This document shows positions 6,781 to 18,806 of a stretch of DNA of 64,000 nucleotides, piece after piece (position 1 is the stretch's first letter; every line of letters starts with the position of its first letter). The stretch covers positions 310,001-374,000 of the forward strand of contig NZ_JASIRT010000001.1 in the NCBI RefSeq assembly GCF_030063475.1, in the 5' to 3' direction. The notes under the pieces were generated by a model. The model made no database searches. It was not told where the DNA came from and saw nothing but the letters and a program-made list of their open reading frames with translations. The position numbers and the translations under genes were made by a program. The DNA is from Roseomonas sp. E05 (GTDB taxonomy: Bacteria > Pseudomonadota > Alphaproteobacteria > Acetobacterales > Acetobacteraceae).

Positions 6781-8538
6781 TCAGCGGGTGGCGAGGTATT
6801 CCAGCGTGTCGCCCTGCGGCAGGATGCCCTCGACATGCCGCCGGTGCCACAGCGCGTAGAACAGCAGGTGCCAGGCCGCGAAGCCTTCCCGCTTGCCGGA
6901 GGCGGCCTTGAACAGGGCCGCCACCCGGGCAGGCTTGGCGATCTCCATCACGCCGGGCTGCGCCGCCACCAGCGGCCCCAGCCGCTCGCCGGCATGCCCG
7001 ATCCAGGCGCCGATCGGCACGGTGAAGCCCTGCTTCGGGCGGTGCGGCTCGGCGGCGGGGAAGTTGCGCGCCAGCCACTCGCGCAGCAGCCACTTGCCCC
7101 TGCCCTTGCGCACCTTCAGCGCATCCGGCAGGCGGAACACCGCCTCGGCCACGGCGCGGTCCAGGAAGGGCGTGCGGCCCTCCACGCCATGCGCCATCAG
7201 GCAGCGGTCGAGCTTCAGCAGCAGGTCGTTCGGCAGCCAGTCCGCCATGTCCAGCGCCTGCGCGGCCATCAGCCTTGTGCGGCCGCTGGAGGCGGCGGCG
7301 GCCTCGGCGGCGGCGATGCCATCGCGCCAGCCGGTGGGCGAGGCGCGCAGCACATCGAGGTGGTCGAAGGCGCCCCGGGTGCGCGGCGCCTTGCCGCCCA
7401 GCCACCAGGGCCGCATCGCCGCGCGATAGCGCCCATAGCCGCCCAGGATCTCGTCACCCCCCTCGCCGGAGAGCACCACCTTCACCGTCTCGCGGGCGCG
7501 GCGGGCCAGGAACCAGGTCGGGATGATGGCGTAGTCCGCCGCCGGGTCGTCCATGCCCGCCACGATCTCCGGCAGGTGCCGCCAGACCTCCGCCTCGGTC
7601 ACGGTGATGGTCTCGTGCCGCGCCCCGGCCGCGCGGGCCAGGACGGCGGCGCGCTCGCGCTCGTCGGCGGCACCGGGCACGTCGAAGCCGGCGGTGAAGG
7701 CGCGCACCGGGCTTTCGTTCAGCCGCGCCATCATGGCCAGCACCGCCGCGCTGTCGGTGCCGCCGGAGAGGAACATGCCGTAGGGCACGTCGCTGCGCTG
7801 GTGCAGGTCCACGCTGTCGCGGAAGGCAGTCTCGAAGCGGGCCAGCGCCTCCTCCTCGCTGACGGGAAGCGGCCCGCCCTCCGGCAGCGCGGTGCGCTGG
7901 CGCCGCTCCAGCACCTTACCCTTGGCGATGGCGATGCTCTCGCCGGGCAGCACGCGGCGGATGCCCTCGAAGATCGTCTCGGCGCCGGTGGTGAACTGCA
8001 TCTGCAGCAGTTCCGAGCGCGCCTCGGCGCGCACCCGCGGCGCCACCAGCCCGGCGGCGATCAGCGCCTGCGGCTCCGAGGCGAAGGCGATGCCCCCCTC
8101 CACCTCGGCGGTGTAGAGCGGCTTGATGCCGAAGGGGTCGCGCGCCAGCACCACCTCGCGCTCCACCCGGTCATGGATGGCGAAGGCGTACATGCCGCGC
8201 AGCGTGTCGGCAAAGGCCAGCCCGTCGCGGCGGAACAGGTGCAGCGGCGGCTCGCAGTCGCTGCCGGTGGCGCAGGAGAACAGGTTCTCGCCGCGCAGCT
8301 CGCGGTAGTTGTACACCTCGCCATTGCCGACCAGCGCGGCCGGCCCGGCAAAGAGCGGCTGGTCGCCGGTGGCGAGGTCGATGATCGCCAGCCGGGTATG
8401 CGCCAGGGCGACGTTGCCTGCCACGTGATGGCCGGCGCCGTCCGGGCCGCGATGCGCGAGGGCAGCCGTCATCCGTTGCAGCAGCGCCGCGTCCGGAACG
8501 AGTCCTTGCTTCAGGATGAGGCCGGCGATGCCGCACAT
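6781..8538 (-). CDS. Asparagine-synthase-like glutamine amidotransferase
   Basis: 585-residue two-domain enzyme. The N-terminal class II glutaminase begins MCGIAG, so Cys2 becomes the nucleophile; RLAIIDL and NGEVYNY follow. The synthase domain has the ATP pyrophosphatase loop SGGTDSAA from residue 258. AsnB converts aspartate to asparagine, but homologues in sugar operons amidate carboxylated sugars. Here the gene is the last of a GT9-GT4 operon (7 bp after GT4), so a role in modifying a surface polysaccharide is likely. The start is fixed by the MCGIAG motif; longer in-frame starts would bury the catalytic Cys. True asparagine synthesis remains possible. Confidence 0.88.
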   Translation of the reverse strand: MCGIAGLILKQGLVPDAALLQRMTAALAHRGPDGAGHHVAGNVALAHTRLAIIDLATGDQPLFAGPAALVGNGEVYNYRELRGENLFSCATGSDCEPPLHLFRRDGLAFADTLRGMYAFAIHDRVEREVVLARDPFGIKPLYTAEVEGGIAFASEPQALIAAGLVAPRVRAEARSELLQMQFTTGAETIFEGIRRVLPGESIAIAKGKVLERRQRTALPEGGPLPVSEEEALARFETAFRDSVDLHQRSDVPYGMFLSGGTDSAAVLAMMARLNESPVRAFTAGFDVPGAADERERAAVLARAAGARHETITVTEAEVWRHLPEIVAGMDDPAADYAIIPTWFLARRARETVKVVLSGEGGDEILGGYGRYRAAMRPWWLGGKAPRTRGAFDHLDVLRASPTGWRDGIAAAEAAAASSGRTRLMAAQALDMADWLPNDLLLKLDRCLMAHGVEGRTPFLDRAVAEAVFRLPDALKVRKGRGKWLLREWLARNFPAAEPHRPKQGFTVPIGAWIGHAGERLGPLVAAQPGVMEIAKPARVAALFKAASGKREGFAAWHLLFYALWHRRHVEGILPQGDTLEYLATR

Positions 8539-8545
8539 GCGAGGG

Positions 8546-9631
8546 TCAGCTCCGCCCGCCCGGCGGTTCGGCAGATAAGGACCTCGCCGGGGCGGCAGCG
8601 GGAGGCGGCGCCACCTGTTGCAGAAAGCCGCGCCAGCGCGCAAGCACCGGCGCCGCGGCGAAGCCGGCGGCATAGGCGGCGCGGCCGGCCTCGCCCAGTG
8701 CGGCGCGGCGTTCCGGGTCGTCCAGCAGGGCGTTGACGGCGGCCGCCAGCGCCTCGGGCGACTCCAGCGGCACCAGCACGCCGGTCTCGCTGTCGCGGAT
8801 CAGCTCCGAGGGTCCCTGCGCCGCCACCGCCACCACCGGCCGGCCGGCGCTCCAGGCCTCCAGCACGATGTTGCCCAGCGGCTCGTGACGGGAGGAGCAG
8901 ATGAAGATGTCGCAGGCCGCCAGCAGCGCGCCGGAATCCTGCCGCCAGCCCAGGAACTGCACGCGGTCGGCCACCCCCAGCTCGGCCGCCAGGCGGGTCA
9001 GCGACTCGCGCTCCGGCCCCTCCCCGGCGATGGCCAGCGCCGCGCCGGGAAGGGACGGCATCGCCCGCAGCAGCGTGTCGAAGCCCTTGTTGCGGTGCAG
9101 CCGTCCCAGCGCCAGCAGGCGCGGCGCCCCGGGCCGCGCACCCGGCGGCAGGTCCAGCTCGGCCGGCAGCATGCCGCCCATGTCGTCCACGAAGTTCGGC
9201 AGGTAGTGCGCCCGCTCGCGCGGCCAGCCCTGGCGCACCATCCAGTCCACGAGGTCGCGCGTGTTGCCGACCAGATGGTCGCAGTGCCGGTAGTATTTCA
9301 GGTCGTAGTAGCCGCCCAGCCGCCCCACCAGGGTCCAGGGGCCGCGCGGGGTGAAGCTGGCCGCGCGGTTCATCCAGGCCACCACCACCTCGGGCTGGAA
9401 GGCCCGCAGCCTCGCCCGCAGGCGCAGCCGGGTCGGCAGGTCGAACCAGGTACCGAAGCGGAGCTGCACCGGCGTCAGACCGTGCACCGCCAGCCGCGCG
9501 GCGCGTGCCGGATCGCTGCGGATGACGGAGAGCACCTCGTCCCCCGCCCCGTGCAGCGCCACCGCAAGCCGCTCGTAGAAGCCCTCGGCGCCTCCCATCG
9601 TGCTGCCGGCCATCACCTGGGCAAGTCTCAT
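8546..9631 (-). CDS. Glycosyltransferase family 4 protein
   Basis: 361-residue GT-B fold transferase. The N-terminal half starts MRLAQVMAGSTMGGAEGFYE, the typical glycine-rich acceptor-side segment. The C-terminal half holds LLALGRLHRNKGFDTLL and the nucleotide-sugar binding EPLGNIVLEAWSAGRPVVA. It is cytoplasmic and membrane-associated and adds a sugar to a lipid-linked glycan or LPS core. It lies 37 bp after the GT9 gene and 7 bp before the amidotransferase, all on the minus strand. Donor and acceptor are unknown. Confidence 0.9.
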   Translation of the reverse strand: MRLAQVMAGSTMGGAEGFYERLAVALHGAGDEVLSVIRSDPARAARLAVHGLTPVQLRFGTWFDLPTRLRLRARLRAFQPEVVVAWMNRAASFTPRGPWTLVGRLGGYYDLKYYRHCDHLVGNTRDLVDWMVRQGWPRERAHYLPNFVDDMGGMLPAELDLPPGARPGAPRLLALGRLHRNKGFDTLLRAMPSLPGAALAIAGEGPERESLTRLAAELGVADRVQFLGWRQDSGALLAACDIFICSSRHEPLGNIVLEAWSAGRPVVAVAAQGPSELIRDSETGVLVPLESPEALAAAVNALLDDPERRAALGEAGRAAYAAGFAAAPVLARWRGFLQQVAPPPAAAPARSLSAEPPGGRS

Positions 9632-9668
9632 GGGCGCCCCCCGGCCCCGGCACGGAACCGCCGCTCCC

Positions 9669-10592
9669 TCATGCCGCCGCCACTTCCGGCCGGCGCAACA
9701 GGGCGACGGCCTCCTCCAGCGCGGCGCCGACGCTCAGCGCCGTCATCGGTGCGCGGCCCGGCTCCCCCTGCGCCATCACCACCCGTGCCCGGCGGCCGGC
9801 CGGCGCGTATTCGCTGGCCTGGGTCGGGCCGAACAGGCCGAGGGTCGGTGCTCCCGCAGCTGCGGAGAGATGCATCAGCCCGGAATCATTGCCGACGAAC
9901 AGCGCACAGCGGGCCAGCACCGCCGCCGCCTCCGGCAGGGAGAGGCGGCCCACCAGGTCCACCGCCTCCGGCAGCGCCCGCAGCACCGGGGCGGCCAGGC
10001 CGGCCTCCATCGCGCCCGGTCCGGCCAGCACCACCGGGCGTGCCCCGGGCAAGGGACCGTCCGGCGCGGTGAGCGCCTTGAAGAGTTCCACGAAGCGCTC
10101 CGGCGGCCAGACCTTGCCGGGCCAGTTGGCGCTGGGGCCAAGGGCGATGAACGGCCCCTCGCCGGGCAGCACCGCCTCCGCCCGCGCGACATCCGCGGCG
10201 TCGAACCAGGCGACCGGGCGCGGCGCGGGCGTCAGCCGCAGCACCTGCCCCAGATGCAGCAGCCGGTGGCCGGGCCGCCGTCCGCCGCGCATCACCGCGC
10301 GCGCGCGCGCCGGCACCAGCCAGGCCAGGGCCGAGCCGCGCAGGTCCACCACCAGGTCCCAGCGATGCCGCGCCACCTGGCTCCACAATGCCAGCCAGTG
10401 CAGCGAGAAGCGGCGCTTCTCCAGCACGATGGTGGCGTCGCGCCCCGGCATCCGGGCGAAGATCCCCTCCGCCGCCGGGCCGCAGGCCACGGTGATCCGC
10501 GCCTGCGGATAGGTCCGCAGCAGGTGGTCCAGCAGCCCGGTGGAGAGCACCGCATCCCCGATGCGGGTTGCGGTCACGAAGAGGATGCGCAT
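9669..10592 (-). CDS. Glycosyltransferase family 9 (heptosyltransferase-like) protein
   Basis: 307-residue GT-B enzyme of the ADP-heptose:LPS heptosyltransferase family. It opens MRILFVTATRIGDAVLSTGL, the classical family start, and ends with the sugar-nucleotide loop FVGNDSGLMHLSAAAGAPTL and LFGPT. It likely builds LPS core or a related glycan and is the first gene of a three-gene glycan operon. ATG 10592 is chosen because it begins the conserved strand; ATG 10607 would add five residues. It is divergent from ygfZ across 84 bp. Confidence 0.9.
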   Translation of the reverse strand: MRILFVTATRIGDAVLSTGLLDHLLRTYPQARITVACGPAAEGIFARMPGRDATIVLEKRRFSLHWLALWSQVARHRWDLVVDLRGSALAWLVPARARAVMRGGRRPGHRLLHLGQVLRLTPAPRPVAWFDAADVARAEAVLPGEGPFIALGPSANWPGKVWPPERFVELFKALTAPDGPLPGARPVVLAGPGAMEAGLAAPVLRALPEAVDLVGRLSLPEAAAVLARCALFVGNDSGLMHLSAAAGAPTLGLFGPTQASEYAPAGRRARVVMAQGEPGRAPMTALSVGAALEEAVALLRRPEVAAA

Positions 10593-10676
10593 GGTTGGCG
10601 CGCGCATAGCATGGTTAAGCGGTGGCGTGCAGCGTTGCGGCTTGTCTGCACCGCATCCCCTGCCAAAATCTTCGGG

Positions 10677-11501
10677 ATGCCCATTGCCCCCCTTTCCGAT
10701 CGTGCCGTGGTGGAACTCTCCGGCGAGGACCGCCTCAACTTCCTGCAGGGCCTCGTGTCCAACGACGTCGCGCAGGCGGCGCCCAACCGCGCCGTCTGGG
10801 CCGCACTGCTGACGCCGCAGGGCAAGTGGCTCGCCGACTTCTTCATCCTGGCCGAGGGCGACCGCCTGCTGCTGGACGTGCCCGCGGCCCAGGCCGCCCT
10901 GCTGGTGCAGCGTCTCTCGCGCTTCCGCCTGCGCTCCCGCGTGGCCCTTGCCGAGCGGCCGGACCTCGCCGTCTGGGCCGGCTGGGGCGAGGCCGCACCG
11001 CCGCCGGAGGCCATCGCCGCCCCCGATCCGCGCCTGCCCGAGGCCGGCTGGCGCGCCCTCCTGCCCGCCGGCCAGGCGCTGCCCGGCCCGGCGGGGGACT
11101 ACGGACGGCACCGCCTGGCCCTCGGCCTGCCGGACGGCGCGCCCGACCTGGAGCCGGAGAAATCCGTGCTGCTGGAGGCCGGTTTCGACGAGCTCGGCGG
11201 CGTCTCCTGGAGCAAGGGCTGCTACATGGGCCAGGAGCTGACCGCCCGCACCAAGTATCGCGGCCTGCTGAAGCGGCGGCTGGTGCCGGTGGCGGTGGAG
11301 GGCCCCCTGCCCCCGCCGGGCACGCCGGTGCTGCGCGATGGCGCGGCGGTGGGCGAGATGCGCTCCGGCCATCCGGCCGGGCTGGGCCTCGCCCTGCTGC
11401 GCCTGCCGCTGCAGGAGGGTGAGCGCCTGTCCTGCGGCGAGGCGGTGCTGGTGCCGCGCGTGCCGGGCTGGATGCGGCTGCCGGAGCAGGCCGGCGGCTG
11501 A
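10677..11501 (+). CDS. ygfZ: Folate-binding YgfZ/GcvT-like protein
   Basis: 274-residue tetrahydrofolate-dependent protein involved in maturation or repair of iron-sulfur enzymes. The diagnostic KGCYMGQE occurs at residues 180-187, containing the redox-active Cys182; the N-terminal GcvT-like fold starts VVELSGEDRLNFLQGLVSND. The C-terminal barrel is present. ATG 10677 gives normal family length; the frame is open far upstream, but that region overlaps the divergent glycosyltransferase. It is convergent with the methyltransferase gene, 16 bp away. Confidence 0.92.
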   Translation: MPIAPLSDRAVVELSGEDRLNFLQGLVSNDVAQAAPNRAVWAALLTPQGKWLADFFILAEGDRLLLDVPAAQAALLVQRLSRFRLRSRVALAERPDLAVWAGWGEAAPPPEAIAAPDPRLPEAGWRALLPAGQALPGPAGDYGRHRLALGLPDGAPDLEPEKSVLLEAGFDELGGVSWSKGCYMGQELTARTKYRGLLKRRLVPVAVEGPLPPPGTPVLRDGAAVGEMRSGHPAGLGLALLRLPLQEGERLSCGEAVLVPRVPGWMRLPEQAGG

Positions 11502-11517
11502 GCCGCCCGGCGCATGG

Positions 11518-12348
11518 TCAGGCGGCGCGGGCGATGAAGGCCACCGGGGCGATGATGCCGCGCCCCAGCGCCTCCATCACATTGCCCACCCGCTGCTGCG
11601 TCGCATTCCCCATCAGCACGTGCAGGCCGAGCGGCGGCGCGCCGTGCTGCGCCGCCTGCTCCCGCATCTCCCGCCCCAGCCGGAGCGCCAGCTCGCTGCG
11701 GTCCTCCTCGCGCTCCAGCGTGAAGCCGGCTTCGGCGAGTAGGCGCCGGTAGCTCTCGGGAGCCTCGACGAAGCTCGTCGCGCGACTGTCCGCCCAGGGC
11801 ATGGGGTAGGGCAGCGGCTCCTCCGGCTTCACATGCACGATGTCATAGGCGCCGAGGCGGCCACCGGGCCTGAGCATGCGCCGCGCCTCGGCGAAGAGGC
11901 GCGGCTTGTCCGCCACGTTCATGCCGACATGGATCAGCGTCACGGCATCGAAGCTGCCGCTCGCGAGGGGAATGGCCAGCGCACTCGCCTTCAGGAAGCC
12001 AACCTTGCCGGAAAGTCCGCAGCGGCGGGTGAGCGCCGCGGCCACCGCAACGAATTCGGGCGTGATGTCGATGCCGGTGACCTGGCATCCATGCGCGTCG
12101 GCGAAGTACCGCGCCGGCCCGCCGAGGCCCGAGCCGATGTCGAGAACGCGCATCCCCGGCGCGAGGCCGAGCGCCTTCGCCAGTTCCGCCGTCGCCGCCA
12201 GCCAGCCGAGATGGAGTTCGTCGATCTCGGCGAGGTCGGCGGCGGTCAGCCGCTTCGCATCGCGGCCGCTGGCCGCCAACGCATCGAGGATGGCGCGTTC
12301 CAGCGCCCCATGCGTGTAGTGCTGCGCGACATCCTGCTCGATCGCCAT
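11518..12348 (-). CDS. Class I SAM-dependent methyltransferase
   Basis: 276 residues with the SAM-binding motif I VLDIGSGLGGPARYFA (near residue 70), acidic motif II (VTGID) and the post-motif FDAVTLIHVGMNV. The layout resembles small-molecule methyltransferases such as those acting on sarcosine/glycine, phosphoethanolamine or quinone precursors; the substrate is not determinable. Start ATG 12348 is preferred; an upstream in-frame start at 12411 adds residues without similarity. It follows ppdK by 126 bp but is separated from it by a strong hairpin. Confidence 0.85.
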   Translation of the reverse strand: MAIEQDVAQHYTHGALERAILDALAASGRDAKRLTAADLAEIDELHLGWLAATAELAKALGLAPGMRVLDIGSGLGGPARYFADAHGCQVTGIDITPEFVAVAAALTRRCGLSGKVGFLKASALAIPLASGSFDAVTLIHVGMNVADKPRLFAEARRMLRPGGRLGAYDIVHVKPEEPLPYPMPWADSRATSFVEAPESYRRLLAEAGFTLEREEDRSELALRLGREMREQAAQHGAPPLGLHVLMGNATQQRVGNVMEALGRGIIAPVAFIARAA

Positions 12349-12432
12349 GGCCGCCCCCTGGACGGGTTGCAGCAGGCAGTCTAGCCCCAGTCCCCGGCCG
12401 GGCCGAACCACATCCGAGGGAGCGGCGACAGC

Positions 12433-12466
12433 GCCGCCGGGCGGAGCCTTGCCCCCGCCCGGCGGC
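12433..12466 (-). terminator. Strong hairpin after ppdK
   Basis: A perfect 12-bp GC stem (12433-12444 with 12455-12466) around a 10-base loop lies 9 bp past the ppdK stop on the minus strand. There is no T-run. It probably ends or stabilises the glyQ-glyS-ppdK transcript. Confidence 0.5.
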
Positions 12467-12474
12467 CCGTGACG

Positions 12475-15147
<2,673 letters not shown>

Positions 15148-15159
15148 CCCGGGTTTCCT

Positions 15160-17343
15160 TCAGCCTTCGATCTTGGAGAAATCGGCCACCTGGTCGATGG
15201 CCGCCCGCAGGCGCGCCAGCAGGCCCAGGCGGTTGCGCCGCAGGCCCTGGTCGGCGTCGTTGACCACGACCTTATCAAAGAAAGCGTCAACCGGCGCGCG
15301 CAGATCGGCGAGCGCCGACATCGCCGCGGTGTCCTCCTCCGCGCGCAGGGCGGCCAGCGCCCGCGGCAGGGTGGCGTCGAGCGCGGCGGAGAGCGCCTTC
15401 TCCTCCTCCGCCATGAAGCGGGCGGCATCGGTCTCCGCGCGGTGCGGCCCGTCCTTCCGGTCCTCGATGCGCAGGATGTTGGCCGCGCGTCGATAGGCGG
15501 TCAGCAGGTTGGCGCCGTCCTCGCCTTCCAGGAAGGCGCGCAGGGCGGCGGCGCGGGCCAGCAGGCGCACCAGGTCATCCCCGCCGCCGGCGCCGCCAGC
15601 GGAACCAAGCGTCGCCGCCAGCACGTCATGCCGCTCGCCCTCGGCGCGCAGCTGCACGCGCAGCCGCTCGGCCAAAAAGTCGAGCAGCCCGGCGGCGAAG
15701 GCGGCCACCATGGGCGGGTGGTCGGAGCCGGGCGCGGGCTGGAAGCCGGCCTTCATCTTCTCCTGCGCCACCGCCATGCCGAATTCCGGCTCGGCGGTCG
15801 TGCCGAGCGCCTGCGGAAAGCCGAAGAAGGCCTCCGCCAGCACGTCGCTCAGCCCGAGCCGCAGCCCGTTCTCCCGCAGGATGCGGATGACGCCGAGCGC
15901 GGCGCGGCGCAGCGCATAGGGGTCGCCCGAGCCGGTCGGCCGCTCGTCCACCGCGAAGAAGCCGACGAGCTGGTCGATCTTGTCGGCCAGCGCGACGGCC
16001 ATGGCGATCGGCTCGGAGGGCACCGAGTCCCCCGGGCCGAGCGGGCGGTAGTGCGCGGCGATGGCCTCGGCCACGCGCCGGTCCTCACCGTCCTTCAGCG
16101 CGTAGTAGCGGCCGATGATGCCCTGCAGCTCCGGGAATTCCCCCACGAGGCCGCTGGCCAGATCCGCCTTGGCCAGCCGCGCGGCGCGGGCGGCCAGCGC
16201 CGGCTCGGCGCCGAGCTTCGGCGCCAGCCAGGCGGCCAGCCGCTCCAGCCGCGAGACGCGCTGCCCCTGGGTGCCGAGCCTGGCATGAAAGACCACGCCC
16301 TCCAGCTTCGGCAGGAAGTCCTCCAGCCGCTGCTTGCGGTCGAGGTCCCAGAAGAAGCGGGCGTCCGAGAGGCGGGCGCGCAGCACCCGCTCGTTGCCCG
16401 CCGCCACCGCCCTGCCGCCATCGCGCGGCGCGATGTTGGAGACCAGCGCGAAGCAGGGCGCCGCCGTGCCATCCGGCCGGCGCAGCGCGAAATAGCGCTG
16501 GTTCACCCGCATGGTGGTGCGCATCAGCTCGGGCGGCAGATCCATGAAGCTGTCGTCGATCCGGCCGAGCAGCGGCACGGGCCACTCCACCAGCCCGGCC
16601 ACCTCGGCCACGAGCCCCTCGTCCGGCACCACCTCGCCCCCCTCCGCCGCGGCCAGCGCCGCAATACCGTCACGCACCAGCTTGGCGCGCTCAACGGGGT
16701 CGATAATGACATTCCGGGCGGCGAGTTGCGTCGCATAGTCCGAGAAACTTCTCACCGTGAAGGCGCCGGGCGACATGATGCGGTGCCCCTCGGTGACGTC
16801 GCCGGCCATCAGCCCGTGCCCGTCATCCTCGCCCTGGAGCAGGCTGAAGGGCACCACCTCGCCGCCGAACAGGCAGAGGATGCGCTTCAGCGGCCGCACC
16901 CAGGTGAAGCCGCTGGTGCCGCCCCAGCGCATCGACTTCGGCCAGGGGAAGCGGCGCAGCAGGCCAGGAATGATCTCGGCCAGCACGTCCGGCGTGGCGC
17001 GCCCGGGCCGGCGGATCACCGCATAGAGATAGACGCCCTTGCCGGTGTCCCGCTCCTCAAGCTGAGCGCGGGTGAGGCCGGTGGCGCGCAGGAAGCCCTC
17101 CAGCGCCGGGCCGGTGGCGTCGGCGCGCGGGCCGCGCCGCTCCTCCTCCACCGCCGCCGTGCCGGCCGGCAGCTCAGCCACCAGCGCCAGCCGGCGCGGG
17201 CCGGAGAGCGTGCGCAGACCCTCCGCAGGCAGGCCGGCGCCCTTCAGCGCCTCCCCCATCAGCCGCGCCAGGTCCTCGGCCGCGCGCGCCTGCATGCGGG
17301 CGGGGATTTCCTCGGAGAACAGTTCGAGCAGGAGTTCGGGCAT
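15160..17343 (-). CDS. glyS: Glycyl-tRNA synthetase beta subunit
   Basis: 727-residue beta chain of the heterotetrameric bacterial GlyRS that charges tRNA-Gly with its GlyQ partner. It starts MPELLLELFSEEIPARMQ, the invariant family N-terminus, and has RVNQRYFALRRPDG in the middle and a C-terminal anticodon-binding part. Start ATG 17343 matches the family; the frame is open upstream only by chance. It lies 56 bp after glyQ and 12 bp before ppdK. Confidence 0.98.
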   Translation of the reverse strand: MPELLLELFSEEIPARMQARAAEDLARLMGEALKGAGLPAEGLRTLSGPRRLALVAELPAGTAAVEEERRGPRADATGPALEGFLRATGLTRAQLEERDTGKGVYLYAVIRRPGRATPDVLAEIIPGLLRRFPWPKSMRWGGTSGFTWVRPLKRILCLFGGEVVPFSLLQGEDDGHGLMAGDVTEGHRIMSPGAFTVRSFSDYATQLAARNVIIDPVERAKLVRDGIAALAAAEGGEVVPDEGLVAEVAGLVEWPVPLLGRIDDSFMDLPPELMRTTMRVNQRYFALRRPDGTAAPCFALVSNIAPRDGGRAVAAGNERVLRARLSDARFFWDLDRKQRLEDFLPKLEGVVFHARLGTQGQRVSRLERLAAWLAPKLGAEPALAARAARLAKADLASGLVGEFPELQGIIGRYYALKDGEDRRVAEAIAAHYRPLGPGDSVPSEPIAMAVALADKIDQLVGFFAVDERPTGSGDPYALRRAALGVIRILRENGLRLGLSDVLAEAFFGFPQALGTTAEPEFGMAVAQEKMKAGFQPAPGSDHPPMVAAFAAGLLDFLAERLRVQLRAEGERHDVLAATLGSAGGAGGGDDLVRLLARAAALRAFLEGEDGANLLTAYRRAANILRIEDRKDGPHRAETDAARFMAEEEKALSAALDATLPRALAALRAEEDTAAMSALADLRAPVDAFFDKVVVNDADQGLRRNRLGLLARLRAAIDQVADFSKIEG

Positions 17344-17399
17344 CGGGGGGCCTTGCGGAGAACGGCGGTCAGGCAGTCGGTGGGAAGGCGGGCGGGCCG

Positions 17400-18314
17400 T
17401 CAGGCGCCCGCCAGCCAGCTCTCGCAGCAGCGCTTGGCCAGCGCGCGGACGCGGCCGATATAGGCCGCCCGCTCCGTCACGCTGATGGCACCCCGCGCAT
17501 CCAGCAGGTTGAAGGCATGGCTGGCCTTGATGCACTGGTCATAGGCCGGCAGGGCCAGCGCCTTCTCCACCAGGGAGGCGCACTCCTGCTCCGCATCCTT
17601 GAAATGCTGGAACAGCAGGGCGGTGTCGGCATGCTCGAAGTTGAAGGCGCTGTACTCCTTCTCGGCGCGCAGGAAGACGTCGCCATAGCGTACCCCCTGG
17701 CCGTTGAAATCGAGGTCATAGACGTTCTCGACCCCCTGGATGTACATCGCCAGCCGCTCCAGCCCGTAGGTCAACTCGGAGCTGGGCTTCTCCACCGGGA
17801 TGCCGCCGACCTGCTGGAAATAGGTGAACTGCGTCACCTCCATACCGTCGCACCAGACCTCCCAGCCCAGACCCCAGGCGCCCAGCGTCGGGCTCTCCCA
17901 GTCGTCCTCGACGAAGCGGATGTCGTGCAGGCCGGGGTCGATACCCAGCGCCTTGTAGCTCTCGATCAGCAGCGCCTGCGGGTCGGCCGGGCTCGGCTTC
18001 AGGATCACCTGATACTGATAATAGTGCTGCAGCCGGTTCGGGTTCTCGCCGTAGCGCCCGTCCGCCGGACGGCGGGAGGGCTGCACATAGGCCGCCTTCC
18101 AGGGCTGCGGCCCCAGCGCCCGCAGCGTCGTCGCAGGATGGAAGGTGCCGGCGCCCATCTCCATGTCATAGGGCTGCAGGATCACGCAGCCCTGCGCCGA
18201 CCAGAACCGGTGCAGCGTCAGGATGATGTCCTGGAAGCTGAGGGGCTTGCCAGAGGACGAGCCCGAGGAAGAGCCCGGGAAAGAGGCGGTCATCTGCGGC
18301 GTTCCGGTCATCAT
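17400..18314 (-). CDS. glyQ: Glycyl-tRNA synthetase alpha subunit
   Basis: 304-residue catalytic alpha subunit. Family landmarks are [36 protein letters not shown] and [19 protein letters not shown]. The start is uncertain: ATG at 18314, 18311 or 18293 are all possible, because a Ser/Gly-rich linker of about 20 residues precedes the conserved FQD start; no convincing ribosome-binding site separates them. It heads the glyQ-glyS-ppdK run and is divergent from the SnoaL-like gene. Confidence 0.97.
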   Translation of the reverse strand: MMTGTPQMTASFPGSSSGSSSGKPLSFQDIILTLHRFWSAQGCVILQPYDMEMGAGTFHPATTLRALGPQPWKAAYVQPSRRPADGRYGENPNRLQHYYQYQVILKPSPADPQALLIESYKALGIDPGLHDIRFVEDDWESPTLGAWGLGWEVWCDGMEVTQFTYFQQVGGIPVEKPSSELTYGLERLAMYIQGVENVYDLDFNGQGVRYGDVFLRAEKEYSAFNFEHADTALLFQHFKDAEQECASLVEKALALPAYDQCIKASHAFNLLDARGAISVTERAAYIGRVRALAKRCCESWLAGA

Positions 18315-18391
18315 GTCTTGGGCTTGCGGCCGTGTTATGCGGCGCACCATAAGACCCGCCCCACCCCCCGGCAAGGAAGGGCCCATCGCCG

Positions 18392-18796
18392 ATGTCCGCC
18401 ACCGAGACGCTGATCCGTTCCTACTACGACGCCTTCAACGCCGGTGACGCCGAGTCCATGCTCGCCCTGCTGACCGAGGACGTGGCGCACGACATCAACC
18501 AGGGCGGACGCGAAGTGGGCATCCCCGCCTTCCGTGCCTTCATGGCCCGGATGAACGCCCACTACCGCGAGCAGCTGCGCGACATCGTGGTGCTCACCGA
18601 GCCCGCCGGCCAGCGCGCCGCGGCCGAGTTCACCGTGCACGGCACCTACCTCGCCACCGACGAAGGGCTCCCCGAGGCCCGCGGCCAGACCTACACCCTC
18701 CCCGCCGGCGCCTTCTTCGAGGTCCACGACGGCCGCATCGCCCGCGTCTCCAACTTCTACAACCTGGCCGACTGGATCGCCCAGGTCGGCGGTTGA
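18392..18796 (+). CDS. SnoaL/ketosteroid-isomerase-like (NTF2 fold) protein
   Basis: 134-residue single-domain protein with the NTF2-like pattern: helix [34 protein letters not shown], and the closing strand [19 protein letters not shown]. Such proteins act as isomerases, hydrolases or ligand-binding domains; function here is unassigned. It lies 77 bp from glyQ (divergent) and 10 bp before the HAD gene, so those two are likely cotranscribed. Confidence 0.8.
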   Translation: MSATETLIRSYYDAFNAGDAESMLALLTEDVAHDINQGGREVGIPAFRAFMARMNAHYREQLRDIVVLTEPAGQRAAAEFTVHGTYLATDEGLPEARGQTYTLPAGAFFEVHDGRIARVSNFYNLADWIAQVGG

Positions 18797-18806
18797 GCCG
18801 CCCGCG

